30,043 bases of DNA from Clostridiales bacterium (GTDB taxonomy: Bacteria; Bacillota; Clostridia; Peptostreptococcales; Anaerovoracaceae): the NCBI GenBank assembly GCA_012511395.1, contig JAAZGD010000060.1, forward strand, positions 1-30,043, in the 5' to 3' direction. How positions within the stretch are numbered: position 1 is the stretch's first letter; the number at the start of each line of letters is the position of its first letter. The translations under genes and the position numbers were made by a program. The notes under the pieces were generated by a model. The model saw nothing but the letters and a program-made list of their open reading frames with translations, ran no database searches and was not told where the DNA came from. Of this stretch, positions 16,122 to 24,764 are shown piece after piece.

Positions 16122-17132
16122 CTACAGCAGGAAAATATTGTTTTCCTTACACTCCTTAACCATGTCCTCAGGCCATACAGACACCTGTACTTCTCCAATA
16201 TGAGCTTTTCTTAGGAAAAACATACATAGCCTACTTTGGCCAATACCTCCTCCTATGGAGTAAGGCAGTTTCTTTTCTAAAATAGCCTTATGAAAGTCTA
16301 GATTTGCTCTGTCTTCATTGCCGGAAGCCTTTAACTGAATTCTCATAACATCTTCATCCACCCTTATGCCCATGGATGAAATTTCAAAGGCCATTTCAAG
16401 AATATCGTTCCATAAAAGAATATCTCCGTTTAAGGTCCAGTCATCGTAGTCAGGGGCTCTGCCATCGTGAGGAATTCCCGATCTTAGAGGATACCCTATG
16501 TTCTGTAAAAATACTGCTTTATACTTTTTACAGATCCTATCTTCCCTTTCCCTTGGCGAAAGGGAAGGATACATATCCTCAAGGTCCTGAGTCGTAATAA
16601 AAGTAATTTCATTAGGTATTTCAGTCCTTACGTTTCTGTAAAGCCGGTTAACGTAATCTCCCAAATTCTTCAGGGCATTATATATTGTTACTACTGTTTC
16701 CTTAAGATACTGTTCATTCCTCTCCTCCTTCAACATCACTTTTTCCCAGTCCCACTGGTCCACATAGATGGAATGAAGGTTATCAAGATACTCATCTCTT
16801 CTTATGGCATTCATGTCTGTATATATACCGTGACCTACAGGGATACCGTATTTTCCCAAAGCCATCCTTTTCCATTTTGCCAAAGACTGAACTATCTCCA
16901 CATCCCTTTCCCCCATATCCTTCAGTGAAAAGGAAACGGTACGTTCCACACCGCTTAAGTTATCGTTTAAACCTGATTCCGGTAAGACAAAGAGGGGCGC
17001 CGACACTCTTCTTAAATTCAAACCGTAAGCAAGCTCCTGCTGAAAAAAGTCCTTGATCTTTTTAATAGCTCTTTGGGTTTCCATATGGTCAAGAGCCGAA
17101 CTGTAGTTTTTTGGAATCAATAGTCTGTTCAT
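16122..17132 (-). CDS. asnA: Aspartate-ammonia ligase (ammonia-dependent asparagine synthetase A)
   Basis: This encodes 336 residues, typical for AsnA, a class II aminoacyl-tRNA-synthetase-like enzyme that makes asparagine from aspartate, ammonia and ATP. Recognisable parts are the N-terminal ETQRAIKKIKDFFQQEL helix, PLFVLPESGLNDNLSGVERTV, the segment SIYVDQWDWEKV, and the C-terminal SIGGGIGQSRLCMFFLRKAH motif 3-like helix. The ATG overlaps the queH stop (ATGA), with AGGAA three bases upstream. Use of free ammonia fits an anaerobe that ferments nitrogen-rich substrates. No T-box leader is present, as the gene is internal to the operon. Confidence 0.96.
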   Translation of the reverse strand: MNRLLIPKNYSSALDHMETQRAIKKIKDFFQQELAYGLNLRRVSAPLFVLPESGLNDNLSGVERTVSFSLKDMGERDVEIVQSLAKWKRMALGKYGIPVGHGIYTDMNAIRRDEYLDNLHSIYVDQWDWEKVMLKEERNEQYLKETVVTIYNALKNLGDYVNRLYRNVRTEIPNEITFITTQDLEDMYPSLSPREREDRICKKYKAVFLQNIGYPLRSGIPHDGRAPDYDDWTLNGDILLWNDILEMAFEISSMGIRVDEDVMRIQLKASGNEDRANLDFHKAILEKKLPYSIGGGIGQSRLCMFFLRKAHIGEVQVSVWPEDMVKECKENNIFLL

Positions 17133-17833
17133 TTCCTGGTTTTCTCTCTTTCCTCTTTAGAATATATGCAACCGCAGTAGTCCTGTCTGTATAAACCGTA
17201 TTCTTTAGACAGCTCTATAGATCTCTGGTACCCGTTTTGCTTTTTGAAGTCAGTTGCCAGATACTCTATACCATACCTTTCCCCTAGGAAAAGTCCGATT
17301 TCAGTTATGGTTCCGTAATCTTTATAGGGGCTGACAGTAAGGGTGGTGGCAAAAATATCGAAGCCTCCCAGTTGGGCTACTTGAGCAGTTCTTTCCAGTC
17401 TCAAGCCGTAACACTCCACACATCTTTGGCCTCCTTCCTTTTCGCTTTCAAGGCCTTTTACCGCCTCGAAAAATTCATCCTGATTGTACTCCCCCACCAA
17501 AAGCACCACCTGGTGAAATGTTAAAACTCCCTTTTCAGTTTCACCTGCTTTTCTTGTCTTATTAAAGCTTTCTATAAACTTCTTCTGCGCTGACAGCCTT
17601 CTTAAATATTCTTCCTCAGGATAAATATTAGGGTTATAGAAAAATACAGTAACATCGTATTCAGATACCAGTCTTTCTATAACGCCGGTGCTACAGGGGC
17701 CGCAACAGCTGTGCAAAAGCAGTTTCCTTCTGTCCACCTTAAGGTCTTCAGAATTTTTAGTTCCCCCGAAAAAGGTCACCTTCATATAAGTTCTTTCAAT
17801 TCTTTCCAGGGAAAAGTTTCTTTTCTCACTCAT
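17129..17833 (-). CDS. queH: Epoxyqueuosine reductase QueH
   Basis: This encodes 234 residues from the ATG at 17833; a GTG four codons upstream is the alternative, but AAAGG fits the ATG better. QueH (formerly DUF208) carries out the last step of queuosine synthesis, reducing epoxyqueuosine in tRNA, and replaces the unrelated QueG. Visible marks are HSCCGPCSTG (Cys43, Cys44, Cys47), NPNIYPEEEYLRR, RCVECYGLRLERTA, and the C-terminal DYCGCIYS cysteines that bind the metal centre. It is the first gene of the housekeeping operon, behind an extended -10 promoter, and overlaps asnA by four bases. Confidence 0.94.
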   Translation of the reverse strand: MSEKRNFSLERIERTYMKVTFFGGTKNSEDLKVDRRKLLLHSCCGPCSTGVIERLVSEYDVTVFFYNPNIYPEEEYLRRLSAQKKFIESFNKTRKAGETEKGVLTFHQVVLLVGEYNQDEFFEAVKGLESEKEGGQRCVECYGLRLERTAQVAQLGGFDIFATTLTVSPYKDYGTITEIGLFLGERYGIEYLATDFKKQNGYQRSIELSKEYGLYRQDYCGCIYSKEEREKTRK

Positions 17834-17870
17834 ATCACAAAACACCTTTTAAAACCTGTTGTAACAAATA

Positions 17871-17879
17871 ATTATACCA
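17871..17879 (-). promoter_or_regulatory. Extended -10 promoter for the queH-asnA-priA operon
   Basis: TGGTATAAT on the minus strand is a full TGnTATAAT extended -10 element. It lies about 30 bases downstream of the buk terminator and 37 bases before the queH ATG. No convincing -35 box is seen at the right spacing, which is normal for extended -10 promoters. Confidence 0.6.
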
Positions 17880-17900
17880 TATTTTCTCACCCTTCTCACC

Positions 17901-17940
17901 AACAAACAAAAACCGGCGAATCAGTTTTCTCCTCCGCCGG
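17901..17940 (-). terminator. Rho-independent terminator after butyrate kinase
   Basis: CCGGCG (17913-17918) pairs with CGCCGG (17935-17940) around a 16-base loop, part of which may pair further. On the minus strand it is followed by TTTTTGTTTGTT. It lies 17 bases after the buk stop and would end the pilus-tdk-buk transcript. Confidence 0.85.
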
Positions 17941-17957
17941 CATTATTAAACAGCCTT

Positions 17958-19055
17958 CTAAACAAAGAGCTCTTCCGTTTCAGCAGGCCTGTCAATATAT
18001 TCCTTTACCGCCTCCTCTTTTCTCAAAACCCTTAATCCTCCAAGGGCCAGTGAGGGAAGCTCATTTTCTCCCGGCAATATAATAACAGGTCCTAAGAATT
18101 CCACCCTTTTAGTGATCAGGTCTGTAAGCATTTTAGATTTTGAAACTCCGCCTGTGAGAATGATATTATCAATTTTCCCATCTATGGTTACAGACAATTC
18201 CCCCAGACCTTTTGCTATCTGATAAGCAAAGGCTTCGTAGACGGCTTTTGCCCTTTCATCGCCCTTTGCAATTCTGTCCTCAATCTCCCTGCAGTCGTGG
18301 GTGCCAAGATGAGCCTTCAGGCCACCGTTTCCCCTAAGCTCCTTTAACAGCTCCTTCTTGCTGTAATTACCGCTGTAACACATATCCACTATATATAAAA
18401 GAGGCACGCTGCCTGATCTCTCGGGGGAAAAAGGCCCTGCATCATCTGTTATAACATCCACAATTTTACCTTTGTCATGAGCGCTTATGGAGACACCTCC
18501 TCCAATGTGAGCTATCAGAAAACTCATGTCCTCATAGCGCTTCCCCTTACGTGAAGCGGCTTTCCTGCCCATGGCTTTTGTGTTCAGCACATGGCAGAAG
18601 CTTTGCCTTCTTATTGAAGGAATCCCTGTAATCTTTGCTATGGGCCGTAATTCATCGGAAGATACTGCGTCATAAATTATGGCATCTATTTCTAAAGGCT
18701 TTGCTATGGCAGCGGCAAGAAGGGCTCCTAAATTCGAAGCATGGGATATGATGGGCCCGTTAATGATTCTCTTTTTCATATCTTCATTTACAAGATATGC
18801 GCCTGCTTCAACAGGGGGGAGCTGGCCGCCTCTTCCCACCACAATGTTTAATTTATTTAAATCAAACTCCTTTTCCTTCAGAACTCTGTAAATGTGTTCC
18901 AGCCTCATCTCAAACTGATCCTTTAAGGCTTGATTCTTTTTCAATTCTTCCTCTTTGTGCTCTATGGTCTCTTCAAAAATCAGTTCTTCGTTTTTAAAAA
19001 CCCCGATTTTCGTTGATGTTGAACCGGGGTTAATTGCAAGAATATAATAATCCAT
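17958..19055 (-). CDS. buk: Butyrate kinase
   Basis: This encodes 365 residues of the ASKHA-fold acetate/butyrate kinase family. It begins ILAINPGSTSTKIGVF, with later GRGGQLPPVEAGAY, SFLIAHIGGGVSISA, a DDAGPFSPERSG stretch and the adenosine motif NIILTGGVSKSKML. The GRGG...PV segment and the length (shorter than acetate kinase at about 400) favour butyrate or branched-chain fatty-acid kinase over acetate kinase. It converts butyryl phosphate and ADP to butyrate and ATP at the end of fermentation. The usual partner ptb is absent beside it; the upstream neighbour is thymidine kinase. Confidence 0.94.
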   Translation of the reverse strand: MDYYILAINPGSTSTKIGVFKNEELIFEETIEHKEEELKKNQALKDQFEMRLEHIYRVLKEKEFDLNKLNIVVGRGGQLPPVEAGAYLVNEDMKKRIINGPIISHASNLGALLAAAIAKPLEIDAIIYDAVSSDELRPIAKITGIPSIRRQSFCHVLNTKAMGRKAASRKGKRYEDMSFLIAHIGGGVSISAHDKGKIVDVITDDAGPFSPERSGSVPLLYIVDMCYSGNYSKKELLKELRGNGGLKAHLGTHDCREIEDRIAKGDERAKAVYEAFAYQIAKGLGELSVTIDGKIDNIILTGGVSKSKMLTDLITKRVEFLGPVIILPGENELPSLALGGLRVLRKEEAVKEYIDRPAETEELFV

Positions 19056-19071
19056 GGATTACATTTCCTTT

Positions 19072-19650
19072 CTATTCAGATAATCTTCCGTCGTTGTAGT
19101 GTTTTCTGCATAAGGATACATACATCTCGCTGCCACCTACAACTATCTGCACTCCTTGCTTCACAAACTTCCCGTCTACCACCCTTGCCACCATGGTGGC
19201 GTTTCTTCCGCACCAGCATATAGTCTTGATTTCCTCTATTTTATCTGCGTAGACCAGCATGTAATAGGAGCCCTCAAAGAGTTCGTTTCTAAAGTCATTT
19301 TTTAATCCGTAGGCCAATACAGGCACATCAAGGCTGTCCACTATTTCCACAAGCTCCTGCACATGATGCTTTCTCAAAAACTGACACTCATCAACCAGCA
19401 CGCAGTGAATTTTCCCTTCTTTATTTTCCTTTAAAAACAAGGCTAAAATATCTGTATCGTCATTTACAACGGTCGCTTCTCTTTGAATACCGATTCTTGA
19501 GGTAATAAGGCCTACTCCGTAACGGTTATCCACACCCGGCATAAGAGCCAGTACCTTTTTCCCTCTTTCCTCATAATTATGGGCCACCTTTATAAGCTCA
19601 ATGGATTTTCCCGCATTCATGGTTGAATATCTATAATAAAGCTGAGCCAC
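19072..19650 (-). CDS. tdk: Thymidine kinase
   Basis: This encodes 192 residues from the GTG at 19650, which gives the family-typical start AQLYYRYSTMNAGKS; the TTG three codons upstream is possible but lies very close to the GAAGG site. This type II enzyme phosphorylates thymidine with ATP. The P-loop is MNAGKS (about 11-16), the Walker B region is VLVDECQFL, and structural zinc cysteines appear in CWCGRNA and near the C-terminus (SLCRKHY). It follows pilB by fewer than 30 bases with no terminator, so it may be co-transcribed with the pilus genes, and it precedes buk. Confidence 0.95.
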   Translation of the reverse strand: MAQLYYRYSTMNAGKSIELIKVAHNYEERGKKVLALMPGVDNRYGVGLITSRIGIQREATVVNDDTDILALFLKENKEGKIHCVLVDECQFLRKHHVQELVEIVDSLDVPVLAYGLKNDFRNELFEGSYYMLVYADKIEEIKTICWCGRNATMVARVVDGKFVKQGVQIVVGGSEMYVSLCRKHYNDGRLSE

Positions 19651-19678
19651 CTTTTCCAAAACCTTCTTTCTTTTTAAA

Positions 19679-21355
19679 CTATATAATGGAATATTGAACC
19701 TTTAAGTATTCCTCCATGGAAGTAACGCCGTCATTTAAAAGTTCCCTGGCGCTTTCCTCCAATGTTTGGTAATACTGGCTTTCTCTTAAATATTTAATCA
19801 TATCTGACTCTCCGAATTCTGTAGTGACCATATCCCTGATTTCTGAGTCCATCATCACCACTTCATGGATTGCCACTCTTCCTAAGTATCCTGTGTTGTT
19901 GCAGGTTTTACATCCCGCCCCTTCATAGACTTTCCCGATTTTCCTGCCCTCCATTAAAATCTTTTCCTGATGAGTAGGAGTGTACTCTCTTTTACATTCA
20001 GGGCATATTTTTCTCACAAGCCTTTGAGCAATTATCCCCACCACTGCACTTGAAAGCAAGTACCTCTCAACACCCATGTCTACAAGACGCACTATTGAGC
20101 TTATGGCATCGTTTGTGTGGAGTGTGGAAAGTACCAGGTGGCCTGTTATGGCTGCACGGACTGAGATGGACGCAGTTTCTGAGTCTCTTGTTTCACCTAC
20201 CATGATAATGTCAGGGTCCTGCCTTAAAAGAGATCTTAAGCCTGTGGCGAAGGTAAGACCTGCTACAGGATTTACTTGAATCTGGTTAAGACCATAGATA
20301 TTTCTCTCCACAGGATCTTCTATGGTTGAAATGTTCAAGCTTCTCTTAAGCAGTTCTTCCAGAATTAAATACAAAGTAGTGGTTTTACCGGAGCCTGTAG
20401 GACCTGTTACGTAAATTATTCCATGAGGAGAATTCATCATCTCCCTCACCATTCTGTAATGATGTTCCTTCATGCCAAAGGTTGAAGGGTTTGTTATCTC
20501 GGCTCTTGTATTCAGATACCTTATAACCACCTTTTCCCCATAAATCATAGGCATGGTGGAAACACGGGCATTTATAACTTCATTATCCAAAACAACTCTG
20601 AAGTGCCCATCCTGAGGTATTCTTTTTTCCGCAATATCAAGGCGAGACATAATCTTTATTCTAGCTACAATATTTGAATGAAGCTGGGGCTCTAAGTCTG
20701 CATAGTCTGTAAGAGCGCCGTCAAGCCTCATTCTGATTCTCGTCCTTTTTTCGTAAGGCTCAATATGGATATCACTTGTGTTTATGGTATTTCCTCTTAT
20801 GAGAAGGCTGTTTACAAGCTTGACTACCATAGCCTCATCGCCTTCTACTTCCGTCACATCATCTTTTTCCGGTATCAGGCTGGAGATGTTTTTATTTGCT
20901 TCAATAATAAAGCCCCTGGCCTGGTAATCTGCATAATGAATATCAATGGCATTTTCAATCTTCTGCCTTTCAGCAATTGACACTACAGGATAAAGGCCTG
21001 TCAGCTCTCTCACCTTGTTTATTCCCACAAAATTCAGAGGGTCATTTATTACTATCTCTATTTTATCGTCGCTGAAGGCATAGGGTAAAATAGTGTTTTC
21101 CTCTGCCACCGCTCTTGGTATAAGACCTATTGCCTCAGGATCCACACTGAGCCTGGACATGTCAACCAAAGGCGTTCCCACCCTTACGGACAGAGCCTTC
21201 AACATATCAATTTCCGTAATGTACCCTAAGTCCTGAAGAATCTCTCCAAGCCTTCTTCTTGTCTCATCCTGCGCCTGAACCTTTATGGCATACTCAAGCT
21301 GCTCTTGAGTAATATTCCCTGCTGAAACCAGTATGTCTCCCAGCTTTATGGCCAT
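19679..21355 (-). CDS. pilB: Type IV pilus extension ATPase PilB/GspE family
   Basis: This encodes 558 residues of the hexameric motor that powers pilus polymerisation. The N-terminal MshEN-type domain (about 1-150) precedes an N2 domain and the RecA-like domain with Walker A GPTGSGKTTT (318-327, Lys324), an Asp box (TIEDPVE), Walker B IIMVGETRD (384-391) and the His box GHLVLSTLHTND. Four cysteines (451, 454, 482, 485) form the zinc site characteristic of PilB/GspE rather than PilT. GGGGAGG lies eight bases before the ATG. It is the last pilus gene of the operon. Confidence 0.97.
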   Translation of the reverse strand: MAIKLGDILVSAGNITQEQLEYAIKVQAQDETRRRLGEILQDLGYITEIDMLKALSVRVGTPLVDMSRLSVDPEAIGLIPRAVAEENTILPYAFSDDKIEIVINDPLNFVGINKVRELTGLYPVVSIAERQKIENAIDIHYADYQARGFIIEANKNISSLIPEKDDVTEVEGDEAMVVKLVNSLLIRGNTINTSDIHIEPYEKRTRIRMRLDGALTDYADLEPQLHSNIVARIKIMSRLDIAEKRIPQDGHFRVVLDNEVINARVSTMPMIYGEKVVIRYLNTRAEITNPSTFGMKEHHYRMVREMMNSPHGIIYVTGPTGSGKTTTLYLILEELLKRSLNISTIEDPVERNIYGLNQIQVNPVAGLTFATGLRSLLRQDPDIIMVGETRDSETASISVRAAITGHLVLSTLHTNDAISSIVRLVDMGVERYLLSSAVVGIIAQRLVRKICPECKREYTPTHQEKILMEGRKIGKVYEGAGCKTCNNTGYLGRVAIHEVVMMDSEIRDMVTTEFGESDMIKYLRESQYYQTLEESARELLNDGVTSMEEYLKVQYSII

Positions 21356-21391
21356 ATCTTTTTCCTCCCCTAGTCTCTGAATTATTAATAT

Positions 21392-22267
21392 TTACAGTGC
21401 ACAGCTTGTATCTACCTTTATCCATGAGCCTGCATAAATCTGAAGACTGGTAACGCCGCCTGTGGTGTTAATTCGAATGTTACCATGATTTTGTGCGGTG
21501 TTAATTGTAGTATTTACAGGAGATACAGTAGTGCCTGAACGAAATACTACGTATCTGTTGTTAGCCGTGTCCCAAAATATATCGCCGGCAGCTTTACTGG
21601 CTGAAGTAGGCCAGTTGCCTTTAGAGCAAATCCTATAATAGTTTGTACCATCCTTTACATAAAAATATTTATGAGTTGGACTGTCAGAAGGCGCCGATGA
21701 AGTAGGTGCGGCTACATTGTTCTCAATTACCAACAAATTATAGGGAGTGGTTTTATTGGTTCTTTCATCTACTATACCATTGGTCTGAAGGTTTTTAGTA
21801 AAAACAAAAACCTTTGACACTGCATATATCTCTTTGTCCTCTCTATTCCTAATGCTTACCTTTAATTCCAAACTCTTTGCACTTTTGGGAGTCATATAGA
21901 TACCCATGCCCAAATTTTCATAAAACCCTTTCCCCATTTGATCTACCCAAGGGCCTCCCGGAGTTTTATAATTAAGCAATTTTTTTGAATCCGTACCGGT
22001 TTCAGTAATTTTCAAACTTATGGAAGGGGCGGCTGCAGGGTTTGCCGTAACATTCTTTAGGGTAACCTTCGATGCATAAACCATGTTGTCTTCAAACCAG
22101 TCTAAAGTATATTGTGCCATCCTTGAAGCGTGAGTCATGTCTGCAGATTTGCTGAAAATTCCAGATCCGGACATTATAAAGGACAGGCTCACCCCCACAA
22201 CTACCATAAAAAGAGCTACTGCCACAATTACCTCTATTAAAGTAAAACCTTTTTTATTATTCATCAT
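21392..22267 (-). CDS. Type IV minor prepilin with large C-terminal domain
   Basis: This encodes 291 residues starting MMNNKKGFTLIEVIVAVALF, a class III signal with the peptidase site G/F and Glu+5, then a hydrophobic helix to about residue 32. The remaining 260 residues are far larger than a normal pilin head. They are rich in Thr, Asn and aromatic residues and end in a Cys (DTSCAL). The segment around KYFYVKDGTNYYRICSKGNW recalls carbohydrate-binding module repeats, though this is only a resemblance. Its place just before pilB, next to two other prepilins, suggests a minor or tip subunit. Confidence 0.88.
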   Translation of the reverse strand: MMNNKKGFTLIEVIVAVALFMVVVGVSLSFIMSGSGIFSKSADMTHASRMAQYTLDWFEDNMVYASKVTLKNVTANPAAAPSISLKITETGTDSKKLLNYKTPGGPWVDQMGKGFYENLGMGIYMTPKSAKSLELKVSIRNREDKEIYAVSKVFVFTKNLQTNGIVDERTNKTTPYNLLVIENNVAAPTSSAPSDSPTHKYFYVKDGTNYYRICSKGNWPTSASKAAGDIFWDTANNRYVVFRSGTTVSPVNTTINTAQNHGNIRINTTGGVTSLQIYAGSWIKVDTSCAL

Positions 22268-22286
22268 AATTTAATATCCACTCTCC

Positions 22287-23123
22287 CTACACTAGAGGAG
22301 GCAACATGAACCAGAAAGATGAACTTGAATAATACCATTGAGGGACAGGGGGCGTATAGTAATCATAAGGGAAAAATACGTAAGGGATTCCATCTACCAG
22401 CTTTTGATCCCCCGGCATTGTGTTTGGACCGGGTGTTGTAAAACGGTCATCTCTATTAATTTTTACGCAGTATTTGGTGGCCCAAGTTCCATAATTAATA
22501 AATTCTTCCAATGTCATATCCATACCATCAACTATAATTCTGCCGGGGGTTGATGAGGCAGATACCCATGGATTTTTTCTAACATAATAATAGTCTCCCT
22601 CATAATAAATAACTGCTCCGTAGAACTTGCCATTTATAGTCTGACTCATACTAGTACCGCCACCATACCCTGCGTGAGGATTATTTGCAGGGTCAAAGTC
22701 AGCCAAATCTCCCCATGTCTCAACAGGATATGTAGGATCTTCACCTGCATTAAAATCGCCTAATTCTCCGGGGTCATCGCCACCTTCTTCCTCAACCTCC
22801 ACAGGCTCACTAAGAATTCTCACAAAGCCATTAATAATATGGGTATCGCTGACATAGGAGAAACTTTTAGAAGAAATAGGTATACTCTTTCCACTTCTGG
22901 TAACGGTAGCTGTAAATTCGCTGTCATGACCTGTCCCGACTAACACTTTAGCATCTAATCCTTCTGTCTGTTCATAATTAGCTACGGTAATATCCTTTGC
23001 TTTTTTATTTACATTAAAAGCGCCTGTAGTCCCCGCCATCAAAACAGCTGCCACCACCACAAGTATCGCCATACTCACAAGCACTTCTATTAATGTGAAA
23101 CCTTTATTATGATTCCTCTCCAT
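22287..23123 (-). CDS. Type IV minor prepilin with aromatic/acidic C-terminal domain
   Basis: This encodes 278 residues with the prepilin signal MERNHNKGFTLIEVLVSMAI (Glu+5 present) and a helix to about residue 33. The middle is acidic (VEVEEEGGDDPGELGD). The C-terminal half is rich in Tyr, Trp, Pro and Gly, including YYEGDYYYVRKNPWVSAS, and the protein ends in a hydrophobic FWFMLPPLV. GGAG nine bases before the ATG overlaps the end of the preceding gene. It is probably a minor pilin; the aromatic head could contact a surface polymer, which is inference. Confidence 0.87.
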   Translation of the reverse strand: MERNHNKGFTLIEVLVSMAILVVVAAVLMAGTTGAFNVNKKAKDITVANYEQTEGLDAKVLVGTGHDSEFTATVTRSGKSIPISSKSFSYVSDTHIINGFVRILSEPVEVEEEGGDDPGELGDFNAGEDPTYPVETWGDLADFDPANNPHAGYGGGTSMSQTINGKFYGAVIYYEGDYYYVRKNPWVSASSTPGRIIVDGMDMTLEEFINYGTWATKYCVKINRDDRFTTPGPNTMPGDQKLVDGIPYVFFPYDYYTPPVPQWYYSSSSFWFMLPPLV

Positions 23124-23127
23124 CTAT

Positions 23128-23592
23128 TTAAACTCCATATTTCCAAATACTCCAACCTTCAACCGCATTGCTGCTTCCTGCATTAAAGTTGTTATATATA
23201 AGTGAAGTCCTCGTTAAATAAACTGTTACAGTATCCTGGGCTCCTTTGTAACTGCCCTTTGCTTTCACTTCTATTTGAGTCGCAGATACTCTTTTAACAC
23301 TCAGTGAAGATACTGTACCTATACTTTCAGGCATTCCGGTTATATTATACCCTGTCCACACAATCCCTAAGGTTGGAGTAGCTGGAGGCGCCATATTTGC
23401 AGGGTCACCTATAACAGCGGTTGCCACAGCTTCAGCATAACTTAAAGCAGTGTAATAAGCCTGCTGCTTATAAACACTTTTTAGGGCATTGCTATGAGTC
23501 CCTTGAGATAACCCAAGGACGGCAAATACAATAATTGAAAATATTAAAAGTACCGTAACAACCCAAAGGATTGCTGAGCCCTCTCTTTTCAT
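23128..23592 (-). CDS. PilX/GspK-like minor prepilin
   Basis: This encodes 154 residues starting MKREGSAILWVVTVLLIFSI. A basic leader ends in Gly, followed by a long hydrophobic helix without Glu at +5 (Trp is there). That pattern marks PilX/GspK-type subunits, which can initiate or cap filaments. The sequence after the helix (KSVYKQQAYYTALSYAEAVA) is the usual PilX-like continuation with the YxxAxxxAE heptad. The ATG follows the TAA of the PilO-like gene without a gap; AAAAGGTG is the ribosome site. Confidence 0.75.
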   Translation of the reverse strand: MKREGSAILWVVTVLLIFSIIVFAVLGLSQGTHSNALKSVYKQQAYYTALSYAEAVATAVIGDPANMAPPATPTLGIVWTGYNITGMPESIGTVSSLSVKRVSATQIEVKAKGSYKGAQDTVTVYLTRTSLIYNNFNAGSSNAVEGWSIWKYGV

Positions 23593-24177
23593 TTAAATCA
23601 CACCTTTTGAGCCTATTATTATTTCTACAGACATTGAAACACTTGAAGGCAGGTTTGGTGCCCCTGAAATGGAATAATCCAACACATGCATACCTTTATC
23701 ATTAAAAACCCTTTCAACGAATTCCACCACATTATCGAAACTGCCTGTGGCTGACAGATTTAAAGGAATCCTTAATGCATTTACACCGGAGGATTTATCA
23801 TCACCTTTCCTGAACATAGGAAGAGCCTCTGAAGTTTCAGGGAAAACCTTTACCAGTGAGGCGCTTAAGTTGTGATCTACTATATATTCAGTCATTCTTT
23901 GTTCTGCCATATGAGCTGTATAATTGTAATAATAATCCTTTGCCAGCTTTCCTGCCTCAGCCTCCATCACTTCTATATTCTTTTCAATTTCAGGCCCTCT
24001 CTCTGTAAACAATAACATTTCTTCCTGAATTTTCGCAGTCTCAAGATATATGACTCTTTGATCCGCCCATTTTTGTATGGCATTGTTAAAGAAGAAATAA
24101 TATAGAACAGCAACGCCTACGACAACTGCCAGAATTATTAAAAGATTTTTTTCTCTTTCAGATAATGAAAACTTCAT
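23593..24177 (-). CDS. PilO-like pilus assembly protein
   Basis: This encodes 194 residues: a short cytoplasmic N-terminus (MKFSLSEREKNLL), one membrane helix (about 12-30), a coiled-coil stretch (about 40-85) and a ferredoxin-like C-terminal domain (about 100-190) with LRIPLNLSATGSFDNVVEFV. This is the GspM/PilO topology. PilO pairs with PilN in the inner-membrane alignment complex that links PilM and PilC to the pilus. The order pilM-pilN-pilO is kept here. Sequence similarity alone is weak, so the assignment rests on topology and order. Confidence 0.82.
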   Translation of the reverse strand: MKFSLSEREKNLLIILAVVVGVAVLYYFFFNNAIQKWADQRVIYLETAKIQEEMLLFTERGPEIEKNIEVMEAEAGKLAKDYYYNYTAHMAEQRMTEYIVDHNLSASLVKVFPETSEALPMFRKGDDKSSGVNALRIPLNLSATGSFDNVVEFVERVFNDKGMHVLDYSISGAPNLPSSVSMSVEIIIGSKGVI

Positions 24178-24180
24178 CTC

Positions 24181-24756
24181 TTACTCTCCTTTTGAATTTA
24201 AAAGCCTGAAGCTAAAGCTTGCGCTGTATATATCCTGAATACCATCTCTTTCATAGCCTGAGTATTCATAGTCTGTTAAATATGTGCTGTTTTCAATTTT
24301 ATTAACAAAGGTTGTCCAATTATTGTAGCCTTTTGCCCTTACATGGGAATTGAATATGCCTGAATTCGCATCATAGGAGAAACCGGTGATTTCAATGCCT
24401 TGGGGGTTATCCTTAACAAAGAAATTAATGAAACTTTTAGCTGCAACAGGATATGAGGAAACTACTCCCTCAATAGAGGAAAGATCCTTTATTATGGTTG
24501 TGTAATCTGCTTCCTTATGTTTCAGCTCTGTTATACGGGCATACTTTTGCATACTTTCAGGCGAAGTAATCATTTCATCTATGGATGCTGATTTTCTCTC
24601 CAGTCTGTTTGTATCCACCAGAAGGAAAGCAGCTGAAAAAACTATGACAGCCACAAGGAAAAATAAAATTTTATTCCTTGCGCTGCTTATCTGTTTCACA
24701 TAATCCCTTCTTGATTTCTCTCTTTGGATTAGCAAGTCAATATGTTTATTTTTCAT
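24181..24756 (-). CDS. PilN-like pilus assembly protein
   Basis: This encodes 191 residues with a cytoplasmic N-terminus containing HIDLLIQ, comparable to the INLLP-type motif by which PilN binds PilM. One membrane helix (about 29-46), a short coiled coil (50-85) and a C-terminal ferredoxin-like domain (about 100-190) follow. It lies 8 bases after the PilM-like gene with a TAGGAGG ribosome site, and 3 bases before the PilO-like gene. Its role would be the membrane link of the PilM-N-O assembly. Confidence 0.82.
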   Translation of the reverse strand: MKNKHIDLLIQREKSRRDYVKQISSARNKILFFLVAVIVFSAAFLLVDTNRLERKSASIDEMITSPESMQKYARITELKHKEADYTTIIKDLSSIEGVVSSYPVAAKSFINFFVKDNPQGIEITGFSYDANSGIFNSHVRAKGYNNWTTFVNKIENSTYLTDYEYSGYERDGIQDIYSASFSFRLLNSKGE

Positions 24757-24764
24757 AAAGCCTC

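Noticed and set aside
17846..17900. preQ1 riboswitch before queH
   Set aside because: The predicted leader is only about 30 bases and contains no preQ1-type pseudoknot sequence.
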